Part shown: positions 45,720 through 57,695 of the stretch, one piece after another
How the letters are laid out: each line of letters begins with the position of its first letter
Numbering within the stretch: the stretch's first letter is position 1
DNA from: Megalonaias nervosa
Lineage: Eukaryota > Mollusca > Bivalvia > Unionida > Unionidae
DNA length: 64,000 nucleotides
Direction: 5' to 3'
Assembly: GCA_016617855.1 (NCBI GenBank)
Contig: JAECUM010016818.1
Coordinates: forward strand, 1-64,000
The notes under the pieces: generated by a model
The model's input: only the letters and a program-made list of their open reading frames with translations
Told to the model about the DNA's origin: nothing
The model's database searches: none
Position numbers and translations under genes: made by a program

Positions 45720-46800
45720 CCAAAGCCAATGGAGCTGAACGTATTGGTATGATCAGCATCAGTCATGCATCATCCTTAATGTGTCGTGGGACCATCTGTC
45801 AACAGTTGCTATTTCTGATCCAGTTTCAATCAAGCTTGTGTATGTCATCAAAATCTTGGATGAGTTCAATAATGAGCAACATCTGGAGGCCATATTTCTG
45901 TTCCTATTTTGATCAAACTTGGAATTTATGCTTATATCAGATGAGTTTGATAATGAATGAATTCCACGCATACAAAATAGGTGATCTTGTATCTGATTGG
46001 TTGAGCATGTTACTACTCTGGAGATATGTCTGACCCAATTTTGATCAAACTTGGAACCTATGCTTATATGATCCATGCATATTAATAATATATACTTGCA
46101 TCTGATTGGCTGAACTTGCTCCGGCTCATATTTCTGGTAAGATTTTTGATCAAACTTGTAATAATGGCTTATAGCATCAGGACCTTGGAATATTCTGATA
46201 ATGAGTGAAATCCTCTTAGTGATGTGTGTGTGTGTTTGATTTGGATTTTTAATGTAGCTTTAAGAATTTTGCAGTCATATCGCCATGAAGTCTGCAGTGT
46301 GGCAGTTATAGTGATGTCTAGCACTGGGGCATCATGCCACAGGCATGTAGCATGATGTCTCACCCAGTCACATTATCCTGACACCAGGCCGACCAGTCCT
46401 AACACTAGCCTGTTAATGCTGAGTGCTTAGCAAGGCAGCTGTTAGTACCATTATAATAAGTCTTTGGTATGATCCGGTCAGGGTTCGAACCTACGACCTC
46501 CCGCATCCAAGGCAGACACTTTTACCACTAGGCCTCTGGAGCGGTCACCTCAGTGATGTAATCTTGCATCTAATTGGCTGACTATGTTATTTGATTTTGA
46601 TCAATACTGGAATATTTTCTTCCAATATCAGGATCTTGGAGCACTTAGCAATGAATGAGATCAAAGCATAGTAATATGGTAATCTTGCATCTGAATGACT
46701 GTCCTTCTTATCACAGTTAAAATCATATTTTTTTATCTGTTGATTTTTTCATCAACATTTTGGAAGAGTTTGATTATGGGCAAGAAGCTGTACGTATTAA
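45720..46800 (+). repeat. Diverged ~130-150-bp tandem repeat, family L3
   Basis: Blocks recur: TTTTGATCAAACTTGGAATT, TATGCTTATATCA, TTGATAATGAATGA and CTTGCATCTGATTGGCTGA. A SINE splits one unit at 46226. Incidental open frames lie on both strands. Confidence 0.7.
46226..46546 (-). mobile_element. tRNA-derived SINE, family 1, with target duplication
   Basis: A full reverse-strand copy ending in the head complement (TTTACCACTAGGCCTCTGGA). Target duplication CTTAGTGATGT (46215-46225) and CTCAGTGATGT (46549-46559), one mismatch in 11. TG-rich tail next to the left duplication. Confidence 0.9.
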
Positions 46801-47059
46801 TTATGCTTTCATCTTTAGGAAGAATTTTTATCCGGATACATTAAAACAGGTATGATATAATGTATAATGTTTGAGATAGTTTACACAGAATGGATCCTTA
46901 CACTACTGCTAAGTGAAGTGGTCAGCTGTTAAATTATGTAAGTCAGGTAAGTAATATCAGACCCCTTGGGCCTCTTGTTGTCTTTACTGACTGAAGACCA
47001 AAGTTTGTCTGCCTATTGGCTAATAGTAGTGTTTCCAATCAGTACTTGTCCTAAATTAC

Positions 47060-48599
47060 TCTGAGGAAAGTCGTGAAACTTGGCACACAGGTTCATCCTA
47101 ATGTCTTGTTGGCCATGGTGTCCTCAGACACCCAAAATGGTCACCATGAAGGCCATCATGAAAGTGTTGTTATCACCATTTCTTCTGACAAGATGGTCTT
47201 AACAATTTGGTTTTCAGTAAAAGACTTCATATTTTATGTAGTGGTGTTCATATGACATCCAACACTGCATTCTATGGAGGCTCCTCCTTCATGGATGTCC
47301 ATCATATTGGCACTGGGTTTTCACTAATAGACTTCTAATGATACTGTACCTTGATGGTCCCTGATGAAAATGGTACTAATATCACATCCAACATGTCCAC
47401 CATGGTGGCAGTCTTGCCAATTTTTTTTGTTGCTCGCCTTCTTGAATGATTGGTTGTGTTCAATAGGGTTTTCACAACAAGACTTCTTATGATATGTAGC
47501 TGGTCCTAAATAGTAACAATGTAACATCCAACATCTTGGTGGTTATCTTGAAAATCTTAATTTTACATTGTCCTCCTGAACATTGGTTTTCACTAAAAGA
47601 CTTTTTTTTATTATATATAGGTTGTTCTAGATGAAAATGGTGCTAATATCACATTGAACATGCTGAAAATCCCATTATTATTAGTACAGTGCTATTATTA
47701 TTTGTTACAGTGGCATCAGTTTTCCCTAAAGGATTTCTTATAATGTTCTGTTTGGTTCTAAATGAAAAACTGTATCAATCTGACATTCAGCATGGATGCC
47801 ATGGTGGACATCATCTTGAAAGTCATATTATCACCCCTCTTACTGAATGTATGCAGATACATACATAGCTGGTCATAAATTAAAATCATTTTTTATCTGA
47901 CCTCCAACATGAAAACTATGGTGGCCATATTGAAAATGATGTTATTACTACTTCTGAAAAACATGTAGTTTTCATGAAATGACTTCCCATATTTGTTCGA
48001 TCCTGAATGAAAATGGTGCTTATCAGAATGATCGGACCAGGAGAAAATGTGCTGTCTAACCAGGAGTCATGGTGGCTTACTGGTTGGCATGCTGAAATCA
48101 TAATCAGAAGGGTGAGAGTTTGAATTCCACAATCAAGCCAGTTATCACTGTATATCCCTGGGCAAGGCACATTCCTCCAATTATCTTTGCTAGATATAAC
48201 CTTTATGTATTGCTGTGCCATAAAACACCAAATCAAGCTGATCTGACCTCAATCATGGCTTCCATGGCAGCCATCTTTAAAGTCATGTTATTGTTACTTC
48301 TTGTCAATGGAAGATGGTATTGAGTATTTTCACCAAATGAGTTTCTATGATTATTTACCAGTATTGGGCCCAAATACAAATGATGGACATAGAATAATCA
48401 CCACAGTGGCCATCATAAAATTCATGCATTTGCTACTCCTCCTGAATGGATGGTTATATTGATATGATGTTTCCACTGAAACATTTTTTTATGATTGCAG
48501 TTTGTCCAAAGCAAAATGTTGCCAATCTGACCTCAACAAATATTGGCTGGTATGGGAGCCATCTTTACATGCTTGTTATCTTGTCTTCTCCTCAACAGA
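47060..48599 (+). repeat. Diverged ~130-165-bp tandem repeat, family L1, array 3
   Basis: Same blocks as the arrays at 16000 and 24240 (GTCTAGTTGGTCCTAAATGA-type, ATGGTGGCCATCTTGAAAAT-type). It is interrupted by a SINE at 48058-48235 and then by the TIR element starting at 48602, after which one more unit continues at 51506. Confidence 0.75.
48058..48235 (+). mobile_element. tRNA-derived SINE, third family
   Basis: The head has A-box-like GTGGCTTACTGGTTGGCATG and B-box-like GAGTTTGAATTCC. The body has CTGTATATCCCTGGGCAAGG and the tail AAAACACCAAATCAA. It lies inside an L1 repeat unit. Related traces may lie near 17890. Confidence 0.65.
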
Positions 48600-49540
48600 T
48601 ACAGTGTTACCCCACTTTAACATGATGGTTGGGGTCCATAGAACCCGACCATGTTATAGATCAAACCGTTCTATAAGCAACTAAGTCAATTAGCTGAAGA
48701 AAATGGTGCATGCACCAAAAATAGACAGCTGGTGGCGGGGGGTGGGGGGGTTAATACAGATGGGCGTAAATTTAAGTGCTTTTGATGAAATGAAGACAAA
48801 ACTAATCTGATATTGACAACTTCCGTTTTTGTACTACAGTCCATAATGCATTAATTACTGTAGATGTATATGAAAAATCCATGAATTTGAGTATAGATCA
48901 CATGTTAACCCATTTTATCCTGTTTACCAATTTCAACTGCAGTGCCTGATTCCTGAGAAGCAATTTTAAATACATTGTGGTAAAACGGAGCATCATACAG
49001 CAGCAGCAGCAGAAATTGTGATGACCTTCACCATGTTTACTAAAAATGTTGTAACATTGTTATTTCTTTTTTAAAGTATATAAAACTTTGTATCTCTGAA
49101 AAGGTAATAAAATTTGCAACACAGTGATTATGTGTTGTTATCATTTACCAATGTACATGCTCACAACTGCATTTTGAAATATGACTTGAAAGAAAAAAAA
49201 AAAATTAAAAACTTACCATGATGTTCAGTGAATCTTTTGTTCATGAAGATGAATGAAATGCTCCAAATAGTATGCGAATAAAATAAAGATAATTCTGTTT
49301 CTAGTAATTTGGTCCAAATTTGAAGTTTCTATTACTGTTAGTTCAAAAGTTATAATAATTTTACTAAAATTGGACAACAAAACACCTGGAACAATTTGTT
49401 TACTTCACATTCTAGAACATGTACTTCTGCGTGCAGTTTCTCATGAAAACTTGTCACAAATTAATCCTAGAAATCTTTCAGTAAGATAAAGGTAATTAAT
49501 CAGTACAATTTTTGTTCAAATTTTGAAGTCCACATCATCA

Positions 49541-49816
49541 CTATGTCAGTAATAACAATATAATAAATCGTGGCTGCAACTGAGGTAAAAAATCATCCTG
49601 GACCCATTCATCTTGAAAGCCTTCGAAGTCAGCTTCATTCTCCGAATCACTGTTGAAAAGTGCATGAAGCCATGCATCATCTCTTTCATCAACTTGATTC
49701 AATTCTAACCCATCATTTAAGTCAATATTATCATCAGAATCATCCAAATCGTCAACTTCAATGTCGCTACCCTTGCTATCAACATCCCTGTTTGCATCTG
49801 AGTTGTCGTCCATCAT
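49541..49816 (-). pseudogene. Acidic N-terminal fragment of a piggyBac-type transposase
   Basis: 91 codons starting MMDDNSDANRDVDSKGSD and continuing through an Asp/Glu-rich run to ENEADFEGFQDEWVQDDF, ending in a hydrophobic tail that is probably out of frame with the original. Acidic N-termini with an F-x-x-EWV-like motif are usual in piggyBac-derived proteins of invertebrates (recalled, not searched). The catalytic DDE domain and C-terminal zinc finger are absent from the 600 bp downstream, so it is a truncated coding region. The orientation matches the TIR nearest the start codon at 50089. Confidence 0.65.
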
Positions 49817-50003
49817 TTTATCGATCGATTTTCAAGCCAACAATTTCTTTTCCAACCACGTTTTTTTTTTAAAATTTCACTGTGCATGCGTGCTTTAACC
49901 ATTTCCTGTGTTGGTGAAGAAGTACACATATATTTGTGATGTATAACACATGTTTCTAGAGACGCTATACACATACATAGTAGAGTACGACCGTAGTCGT
50001 ATT

Positions 50004-50089
50004 CAGGATAAAATGGGATACTACGACCACAGGAGTATTCAGGATAGAATGAGGTATTAGGCCCGTAGTTGTATTCAGGATAAAATGGG
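50004..50089 (+). repeat. Iterated piggyBac terminal motif, 36-bp period
   Basis: CAGGATAAAATGGG (50004), CAGGATAGAATGAG (50040) and CAGGATAAAATGGG (50076), each preceded by TATT and spaced exactly 36 bp apart. Probable transposase-binding iterations. Confidence 0.9.
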
Positions 50090-51505
50090 TTAAAAAAGTT
50101 CATGTTTTAGTTGCATCCTGTTAAAAAGAAAAAATATGATAGTCCTCATTTGATTTATATCCCATTGTCAACGAACATATTTCACTAAACAATTCACTAC
50201 AATATTGTCACCATTAGCTCATGGCTGTAGTTGTTTACTATTTACATGTGCTTAAACTGGCCTAGATTTTGGTCAGCTGGAGACAGCTATCATCTGCTGA
50301 GGCTACCCAGGGTTTGAAGCTATTTGTAGGGAAAAGGAAATGTGAACAAATTAAAAGTAACTTGATGGCCAGATATCTATGGTTTCAAAAGGTTGTAAAT
50401 TTAATTTGCATTTTATGCCACTGTTTGTAGCATCATAAGCATAAACATTTTTCGTGCAAATAAAGGAAACTTGAACGGCACAGTAAATATTTCTGGTCAT
50501 TTTGGAAAGTGCAACAATTCATCAGATTCCATTGCATATTTTCACATTTGGTGCTGACTTCTTTTGGTGAAAGCTGCTTTATTTTTTTGTTGAAGATTGT
50601 GCTCGGCTTGCTTAATGAAGGGTACATGTGTTATTGAAATTGCCACTATAGACCAACTTTGTAAGACCAAACAAATGCCCGTTTGTTATTCTGGCGGCAA
50701 CATCACACAATTATATAACACTGATTGAGACTGAAATATATTTTTTGCTTAGTATTCATACAGAACAATCAATTTTCTTTGAAGTTTCAACAAAACTATT
50801 TTTTCTGGTTACATTTTTAAAAAAAAATTAGCAATCATTTTGTCAATTGTAGTTGTTCCTGTTCCTGCCTTCAAAGGCTGGTTGATTGTAGCTAATCCGG
50901 TAGCATGACTATTTAAGTGGAACACAGCATACAGCAGGCCAGATGTCAGCATAAGCAGATTATGATAAAACAATGTGCTGTTAAGATGGTTTGTCAATAT
51001 GAACAAAGGATTTATTGATGTAACAATAGATTCCATTGCATTTTATATCCCAGTTTGCGGCTTCCATTCATGGTGCATTCGAATTTCTCCACTCAAACCC
51101 ATGATTGAATATACAAGTTTAAACAGCCAACAATGTTATCACAAAAAAAAAATTGCCAGATGGTTTATTTTTTTGCCTTTAAGGGAAAACAATCACAATT
51201 TATGACATTGGTAAAGCCCAGCGCAATCCCTGAATAAACTTTTAACACATTATTTTTCATACTTTTAAGAAGAAATAAGTATTCAAAATTTCAGGAGCCA
51301 TGACACATTTGTCTTATATTATAATTCAATCTCTTCCCCAAAATGATTGTAAACTTTTACATTATTTTTCATGCTTTTAAGAAGGAAAATATATTTTTGC
51401 ATATACAAGAAAAATACATGCATGTGAAAATTTGGGAGCCACATCACAATCGTGTTATATCCAAATTTGTGTTATAACATAGCATGCTATAGCGGGGTCA
51501 CTCTG

Positions 51506-51850
51506 TAGTTTTGTTGCCTTGGGGTTTTCCGTTTATTATTTCTTGCTACCATATATAAGTTGGTCCTATTGGTGACAGTATTACCTCTAAATATGGTCAC
51601 TGTGGAAGCCATTTTGAAATCTTTTGGCTGCTACTACAAAGGATTGTAATATTTCTTGTAATATTTAGTTTGTCCTTAATTAAGTGATGCCGATCTATTC
51701 CTCCAAAATGAATACCTTAATGGTCTTTGTTGCCTTAGAGCTTTTACTAAAACACGGTAAGGGTATGTAACTGGTCCTGAATGAAAATTGTGCTAAATAT
51801 GAGCTCCCAAAAAATGGCAGTCAAAACAGCCATCTCCAAAAACACTTGAT
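51506..51850 (+). repeat. L1 array 3, continuation after the TIR element
   Basis: GTTGGTCCTATTGGTGACAG, AATATGGTCACTGTGGAAGC, CATTTTGAAATC and further diverged blocks. Confidence 0.65.
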
Positions 51851-52959
51851 ATCATGAACCAGAGATATCTATAGCACAGAAATTTTGTGCAACTAGGCCA
51901 CCATCTTTGTTATAGTGCATAACTGCCTTAATTTTTATGTGCAAGTCAGGGTGTCAGCTAGTGGTAATGGTAAGTGTCCATCTACACCAGCAATGTAACT
52001 ATCTGGGGAATATGAGTTTTCCTTTGATGCCACATTTGCTACAGGTTTGTTTTCACTTGGATTAATTGAATAAACACAGGGTTTTATAGTTTACCTAATC
52101 ATAAATACATTTAAGCAACAGCTTGGCACAGATAAAACAGGTTTGGTGCAGTTATTGCTACAAAGTGGTAAGATATCCACACCAATCAAACTTGTCAGTT
52201 AGTCATTGATTTAAACATTGGTGGGAATCATTAGCACATTTTAACACAGTACAGAACAGATGAAATCATGGATAATTTGAATACTGAGGATAACTGTATC
52301 CTGTCAACTGATAAACAGCTTTAAATTATTAAGAGGTAGAGAGGGTGCCTGTCTGCTTCAGAAATTTTTTTGTGTTCTTAATGGTGATCTATTCAGAAAA
52401 AAAAGATACTGTTTTATATGAAAGTAATTAAACCATTGATATTTTTTTTTAAATTAAGCAGTACACGCAACTTTAGAAAAATTAAAATCAGGGTTAGAAA
52501 GGTTTGAATTGAGTCTTTTGAATCTTCATGCACGATTTTACCATTCAGCAATGTCTCCTAAAGAACAAGACTAGAGAATTTTAGCAGTTTGCACAAAATG
52601 CTCTTAAATAATTCAAATTAGACTCAGATGAATCTATGATGAAGATATGCATAAATCTGAATAATTATAAAATTTGCGACAGTAGGGATGGCAATAATGT
52701 TCAGGTTATGCACACCAAACATCAGCTCCAGTTAGCTTTTTATTACAGTCATAAACTGCTGCTACTGATGAATTTTTTGGTTTATTCCATCTTCAAGTGA
52801 TTCAACGGTTACTGAATGGCATCACAGGGTTGTAGAGAGGTCACAGTTGAGCTATGAAATTCTCTGACAGAATTTTATGGATAATGCTTTTGTAAAGTTT
52901 CTTCAGCAGAAACTGAAGGAGCAGTGAAGACTGCTGTCCAACGAAGGTTGGGATGACAG
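51851..52959. other. FOCAD intron, nothing recognised
   Basis: AT-rich sequence without supported features. Confidence 0.4.
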
Positions 52960-53850
52960 CGACAACGGGTGTGGACTTTGCTCAGCCATCTTGAAAATTT
53001 TGTTATCACCACTACTCCTGAATGGATGGTCATATTAATATTGGGTTTTTACCAAAAGACTTCTTACCATGTCTAGTGGTCCTGAATGAAAACGCACAGA
53101 TCTGATATCCAAAATGGCCACCGCAGTGGCCATGTTGAAACTCTTGTAATCAATACTTTTCCTGAATGAAAAGTAATATTGCCACAGGTTTTTTACCTGA
53201 AGACTTCTTATAATTGGTCCAAAATGAATGTGGTATTGATATGATGACCAACATGGACACAGCAGTGGCTATCTTGAAAATACTGTTATCACTACTCCTT
53301 CTGATTGGATGGTCATATAAATATGGGAGTTTTACTAAACAGCTTCTTGTGATGTATAGTTGGTCCTTATGGTGTCATTCAGACATTCAGGATGCCTACG
53401 CCAGTGTCCATCATGAAAACCTAGTTAGCACTATTTCTCCTGAATGAATGGTCATATCAGCATGAGTTTTTCAATGAAAGAAAATGGTGCTGATCTGATT
53501 GCTAATATGACTGCCATAATAGTCATGTTGAAAATCTTGTTATTACTACTTCTCCTTGATGACTGGTCATATTGAAATTGTGCTTTCACCGAAATACTTC
53601 TTATGATGTCTAGTTGGTACTCAGTACAAATGGTACCTTTCTGGTATGAAATATGGCCACCAAGACATCAATCTTTAAAATCTTGTTATCATTGCTTCTC
53701 CAAAATAGAAAGTCGTATCAACATGAGGTTTCCATAAGAAGAAGACTTGTGCCTTATTGATCCTAAATCAAATGGTGCCAAGTTGACATTCAGTATGTCC
53801 AGCACGGCAGCTAATTCGAAAACTTTGTAGTTGCTAAAGAATATCAAAGA
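52960..53850 (+). repeat. Diverged ~130-165-bp tandem repeat, family L1, array 4
   Basis: About six units with CATCTTGAAAATTTTGTTAT, CTCCTGAATGGATGGTCATA and TTACCAAAAGACTTCTTACC-type blocks. The 3' boundary at 53838-53940 is shared with array 2. An open frame at 53214-53447 is a repeat translation. Confidence 0.78.
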
Positions 53851-53940
53851 TGGTTTTAGCAATCCGCAGTTACAAGGAAGAATTCCTGGAAATTCTTTCT
53901 AGCCAGTAAAGCATCAATACCATTAAAAGACTCGTGTTCA
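53838..53940 (+). repeat. Shared 3' boundary of L1 arrays, copy 2
   Basis: AATATCAAAGATGGTTTTAG, then GAATTCCTGGAAATTCTTTC and GCCAGTAAAGCATCAATACC, matching 25780-25900. Confidence 0.6.
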
Positions 53941-54990
53941 TGGTCAAGTTTGTCCCTGGATACCGCTTTTAATTTTAAAATTGCTTTTAAAGAGTTCTGC
54001 ATTTGAGAAAAAAAATTCATTCAGCTTTTAAAAATTGATAGCCATGTCAGTCTTGTCATAAAGGACACTTGGGTCATTTCAAAGATATCATTTATGTTTC
54101 TGTTTGGATCATAAATACTGCCATTAAATTAGAAATGAGCTTTAACATAGGTTGTACAAAACATTATTTAGCTTTCAAAATGACAATGGAGATGACTTGA
54201 TTTTATAGAACATGAAAGGCATAAGATATAGCAGCTGATATTTGACATTTGCAACAGTAAACTGGTTCATATTATTTCAATGATTTTATGTTCATGTTTA
54301 GATCATTTCTGTGACCATTAAAATTATTATTAGCTTTATAAAAATTGTGTGGTCTACAGAAGATCTGTTTATCTTTTAAATAATGTCAGATATGACTTGT
54401 TTTATTAGCAGATGAAGAATTGTTTAAAATAGATCAGTTGGTATTAGCAAAAAGCAAAGCCATTTCAGTTATGTCAGAGATAGAATTGTATGTTCATGTT
54501 TAGACCTAGATACTGCCCTTGTTTTTAAATTTAAACTTTGTGCAATTTACAGAAAATTTATTTAGCCTGTAAATGTTACTGGATTTGACTTGATTTACGA
54601 GAACATAAAAAAATGCATGGTGGAGCAATTGGTATATATTATAAGTTATTGCAGAGTCAGCATTTTTTGCACATATTTAGACTTGTGATTGTGTCCTTAA
54701 AATTAAAATGAGATTTACTCAAATGTTGTACAGCCTGCAGAAAACATATTACACTTTTAATAATACCAGATATGAATTAATTCGGTAAAATATGAAAAAA
54801 ATGCAAGATAAAGTGCCAGTGCAAGTCATGTGACAAATAGTGCAGAAAATGTGTTTAAGCAACGTCTAAAATTGTGCATTATTTACATTTGTAGGCCTTT
54901 GTAACTGCTTTTTAATTTTAAATAAATTACTTGAACATCTGTACAGTTTACAGAAACTTTAATTTACTTTTTAAAAAATGATCACTATAT
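53941..54990 (+). repeat. Diverged ~175-210-bp tandem repeat, family L4
   Basis: The block TTCATGTTTAGATCAT...ACTGCC recurs near 54093, 54290, 54491, 54665 and 54880, each followed by ATTAAAATGAGCTTTA-type and ATGACTTGATTTTATAGAAC-type text. Confidence 0.65.
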
Positions 54991-55779
54991 CATTTGCTTC
55001 AGCACAAAAAGATGTACACAATAAAGTCAAGAGAGATATGCACACACATCTTACCCCAAAAGTGACTCTCATTGTCTCACCCACCCTTTGGACTTATTAC
55101 TCCCAAATTCAGATTCATTTCTCACAAAATATTTGAATGAAACTATGCAAAAATGACTGTACCATTTTTATTTGTTTTAAATATCAATGATATTCTTGGA
55201 GATATATTGTATCACATAATAGTAAGATCACACCACACTTTCAGGCACAATCTCAACACACATTTCTTGTGGTAGAGTGGTAGTTTGGATGCTTCATTTG
55301 CGCTCTCAGTTAATCACAGACTACCATGTAATGTCAATGAGAGCTTATGATCTGTTGGCCAGTCGCCAGATTCTGTATTACATATGTCTGTGATCTGTCC
55401 ATTACATGGCAGCAAGTTGGAAAACAATACCTTTTATTCATATCTATTTTAGGGTGACCTAGATCAAGGGGAATAATGCATTAAAGCAGATCAGGGTCAG
55501 TGTTTGTTATACTGATTCCTCCTAATAGACTGCATAAAGGTAGATCAGGGTCAGTGTTTGTTATACTGATTCCTCCTAATAGACTGCATGAAGGCAGATC
55601 TGCTGGCAAAAAAAAAATATTAACACATTTCTTTCCTTACTAGGATTATAGAATTACATTCATCAGTTGTAAATTTAATGTGGATTCTGATTTTCTGGCC
55701 CCTTACATACTAATCCACATAGCCCAAAAGGAGCATGTGGTATGGTTCTGTGTCAGTTGTAAAGTGTCTTAAAAACCAT
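54991..55779. other. FOCAD intron with a short direct duplication
   Basis: 55483-55602 contains AGATCAGGGTCAGTGTTTGT and ACTGATTCCTCCTAATAGAC twice, about 60 bp apart. The text matches the core of the palindromic MITE. Otherwise nothing was recognised. Confidence 0.5.
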
Positions 55780-56260
55780 TGAACCAGTTTCAGATTTGAT
55801 AGGAAGCATTCTGGCATAAATGTTTAAATATTTGTACAGATGATGCCAATATATGGCAGTCATTACTAAAAATAAAAGAAAGCTTTAAAAGACATCCTCA
55901 AAATTTGCACAAAAGAATTTGACAAATAGTGTCTTGGCATTAAAACCATAAAATTTTGTACAAATGTTGCCCATCAATATGGCAACCATTACTTTAAAAA
56001 GAAAAGAAAAATCTCTAAAAGAATTCTTTTGAAATGCGTTGTTCAACAGAATTTAAACAAACTTGTCAGAAAGCATCCTGACATTAAGATTGCTTTCATA
56101 TTGGTACCAGTGATGTCAATTTGTCATCCAATATGCCCACTGTTACTAACAATTAAAAATAAAGACTTGGATCAAAAAACTTCAAAAAATGCTTAACTTA
56201 TTGGGCTCAAATTTGATAAATAAAAAGCTTCCTGGCATGAAGACCCTGCACCCTGAAGTT
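55780..56260 (+). repeat. Diverged tandem repeat, family L2, array 2
   Basis: GAAGCATTCTGGCATAAATG, TACAGATGATGCCAATATAT and AAAGCATCCTGACATTAAGA match the blocks at 20080-21700. Confidence 0.6.
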
Positions 56261-56269
56261 AATTGGGGA

Positions 56270-57080
56270 CATAAGAGGATGTTCTGTCTATTTGTCAGTC
56301 CATCCATGAATTGCACTTTCATTTCTGGCACATAACTCCAAAACTATTTATGAAATTTCATTCATATATAAGATCAGTTGTCCTGATGTGCCGTATGATT
56401 CATCTGTTTAAATATATTTTTAATGTTTTTATCCATTTGTCTGGCCATTAATCTATCCATTATATGCATTTTTGTTTCCGGATCAAAACTTCAAAACAGT
56501 ATACCATCTGTACTCACTTTTAAGTCAAGTCCAACTGCAAACAACAAAGATCCTCATCTGCCATAGCATAATGGGGGTGCAGATCAGGGTCTGTGTTGTT
56601 TGTTCTACTGATTACTCCTAAAAAACTGCACAGATCGAGATCTGCTGGTGCACTATGTGCTGGCAGATCTGGATCTATGCAGTTTGCAATTGGACTCAAC
56701 TTGTAAGCGAGTAAATATGGTAAGATATATATTATGATATTATAGTACATGTTTCAGAATAATGGTCAGTATTTGTCTTTTGCTGTTTAAAATAGGTCAG
56801 TTTCAATATTGGTAATTTTTTTGTCCATTGTCTGTTCATCCATCCATCCTTAATTCACACTTTCATTTCCAGAGTGTAGTTCCAAAATTGTTCAAGATAT
56901 TTCTTTGAAACTTGGTATGCATATTATCTGAATTCCTCACTATTTTTTATGTTTTTGTTCATTTGTCTGTCCATCCATCCATCCATTACCCACTCTTTTG
57001 ATCCAGGGCAAAAGCTCCAAAATCATTCAGGTTTTGCATGTAAAATGTTGCACACATATTAGACTAATGGTGTTTGTGCC
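56270..57080 (+). repeat. Diverged ~140-150-bp tandem repeat, family L5
   Basis: Units near 56278, 56430, 56822 and 56960 carry ATTTGTCTGTCCATCCAT and ACTTTCATTTC-GG, then AACTCCAAAACT. A MITE separates units 2 and 3. Confidence 0.7.
56513..56711. mobile_element. Palindromic MITE, AAGTTGAGTC family, best copy (199 bp)
   Basis: The left arm from CTCACTTTTAAGTCAAGTCC and the right arm ending GACTCAACTTGTAAGCGAG are inverted repeats of about 33 bp. TA lies on both sides (56511-56512, 56712-56713). The core carries two oppositely oriented AGATCNGG/AGATCTGG blocks, so the whole element can fold into a long hairpin. Confidence 0.85.
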
Positions 57081-57695
57081 ATTTTAGTTTAGTTTTTAAT
57101 ACTTTTTCAGGGTTCTTCCCATAAACTTGGTGGCAGCAGTTGCATACAGAAATAGAGTTATGTGATTTGAAAACAAACACTAAAATGGTCTGTGAATTTC
57201 ATATCCCACTTTACATTATTTATTTAAGATTAAAAGATAAGGAAAGTACAATATTGCTCACAAAAAAACTCTTCAATCCGAAGAGAAATTTAGCAAATTT
57301 ATATCTCTTGAAGTACATTTCTGCTGCAGCACTGACCGTGCATTGTGTAGCCCTGCACAGTTCTTTCATTTTATATACTAAGTGATCCATTTTTATTGTG
57401 TTGCATGTTCTGCACTTATTTTCGCCATATTGTCAGATAAAGATAAACCACACTAGCATTAATAGAAAACGTAGCAACTATGTGCTCCAAGCTTTTCTCT
57501 CCCCTTCTACAGTTTTAATAAATTTGATTTCAGAAGTGCACATATGTCAGCTATACATGTGAGGCATAAGAAGCCATTTTGGACCTCTTGTTTTGTGAAT
57601 AAAATGTGTATAAAAATTACAGAGTAAAGAAATGTTATGTAAAACACGTTTAAATTTGTAAACCCTTATTTTAATGGTTTTCTTTTCATTTACAG
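57081..57695. other. FOCAD intron up to the exon acceptor
   Basis: An 81-codon open frame at 57140-57385 has no motif and is not bounded by convincing splice sites. Not called. Confidence 0.4.

Larger units (their letters stand above)
48909..50089 (-). mobile_element. piggyBac-like element, internally deleted, 1181 bp
   Basis: Perfect 14-bp inverted ends CCCATTTTATCCTG (48909-48922) and CAGGATAAAATGGG (50076-50089) sit between TTAA tetranucleotides (48905-48908, 50090-50093), the target of piggyBac transposases. The minus strand encodes only an acidic N-terminal piece of a transposase-like protein. The right end repeats its terminal motif three times at exact 36-bp spacing. Confidence 0.92.
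48602..51505. mobile_element. 2.9-kb TIR DNA transposon (pogo/mariner-like ends) inserted in the L1 array
   Basis: Left end CAGTGTTACCCCACTTTAAC, and the complement of the right end CAGAGTGACCCCGCTATAGC, are imperfect inverted repeats with TA flanks (48600-48601, 51506-51507). The L1 unit broken before 48600 resumes right after 51507 (CTTGGGGTTTTCC ... AAGTTGGTCCTA), which proves the insertion borders. No transposase was recognised in 50094-51505, although short open frames exist (50809-51036 reverse, 50975-51205). A piggyBac-like element is nested at 48909-50089. Confidence 0.8.

Noticed and set aside
46820..46850. 31-bp candidate exon between CTTTAG and GTATGA
   Set aside because: The exons at 41666 and 57696 already join in phase 0. 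A 31-bp insert would break the frame, and no homology is visible.
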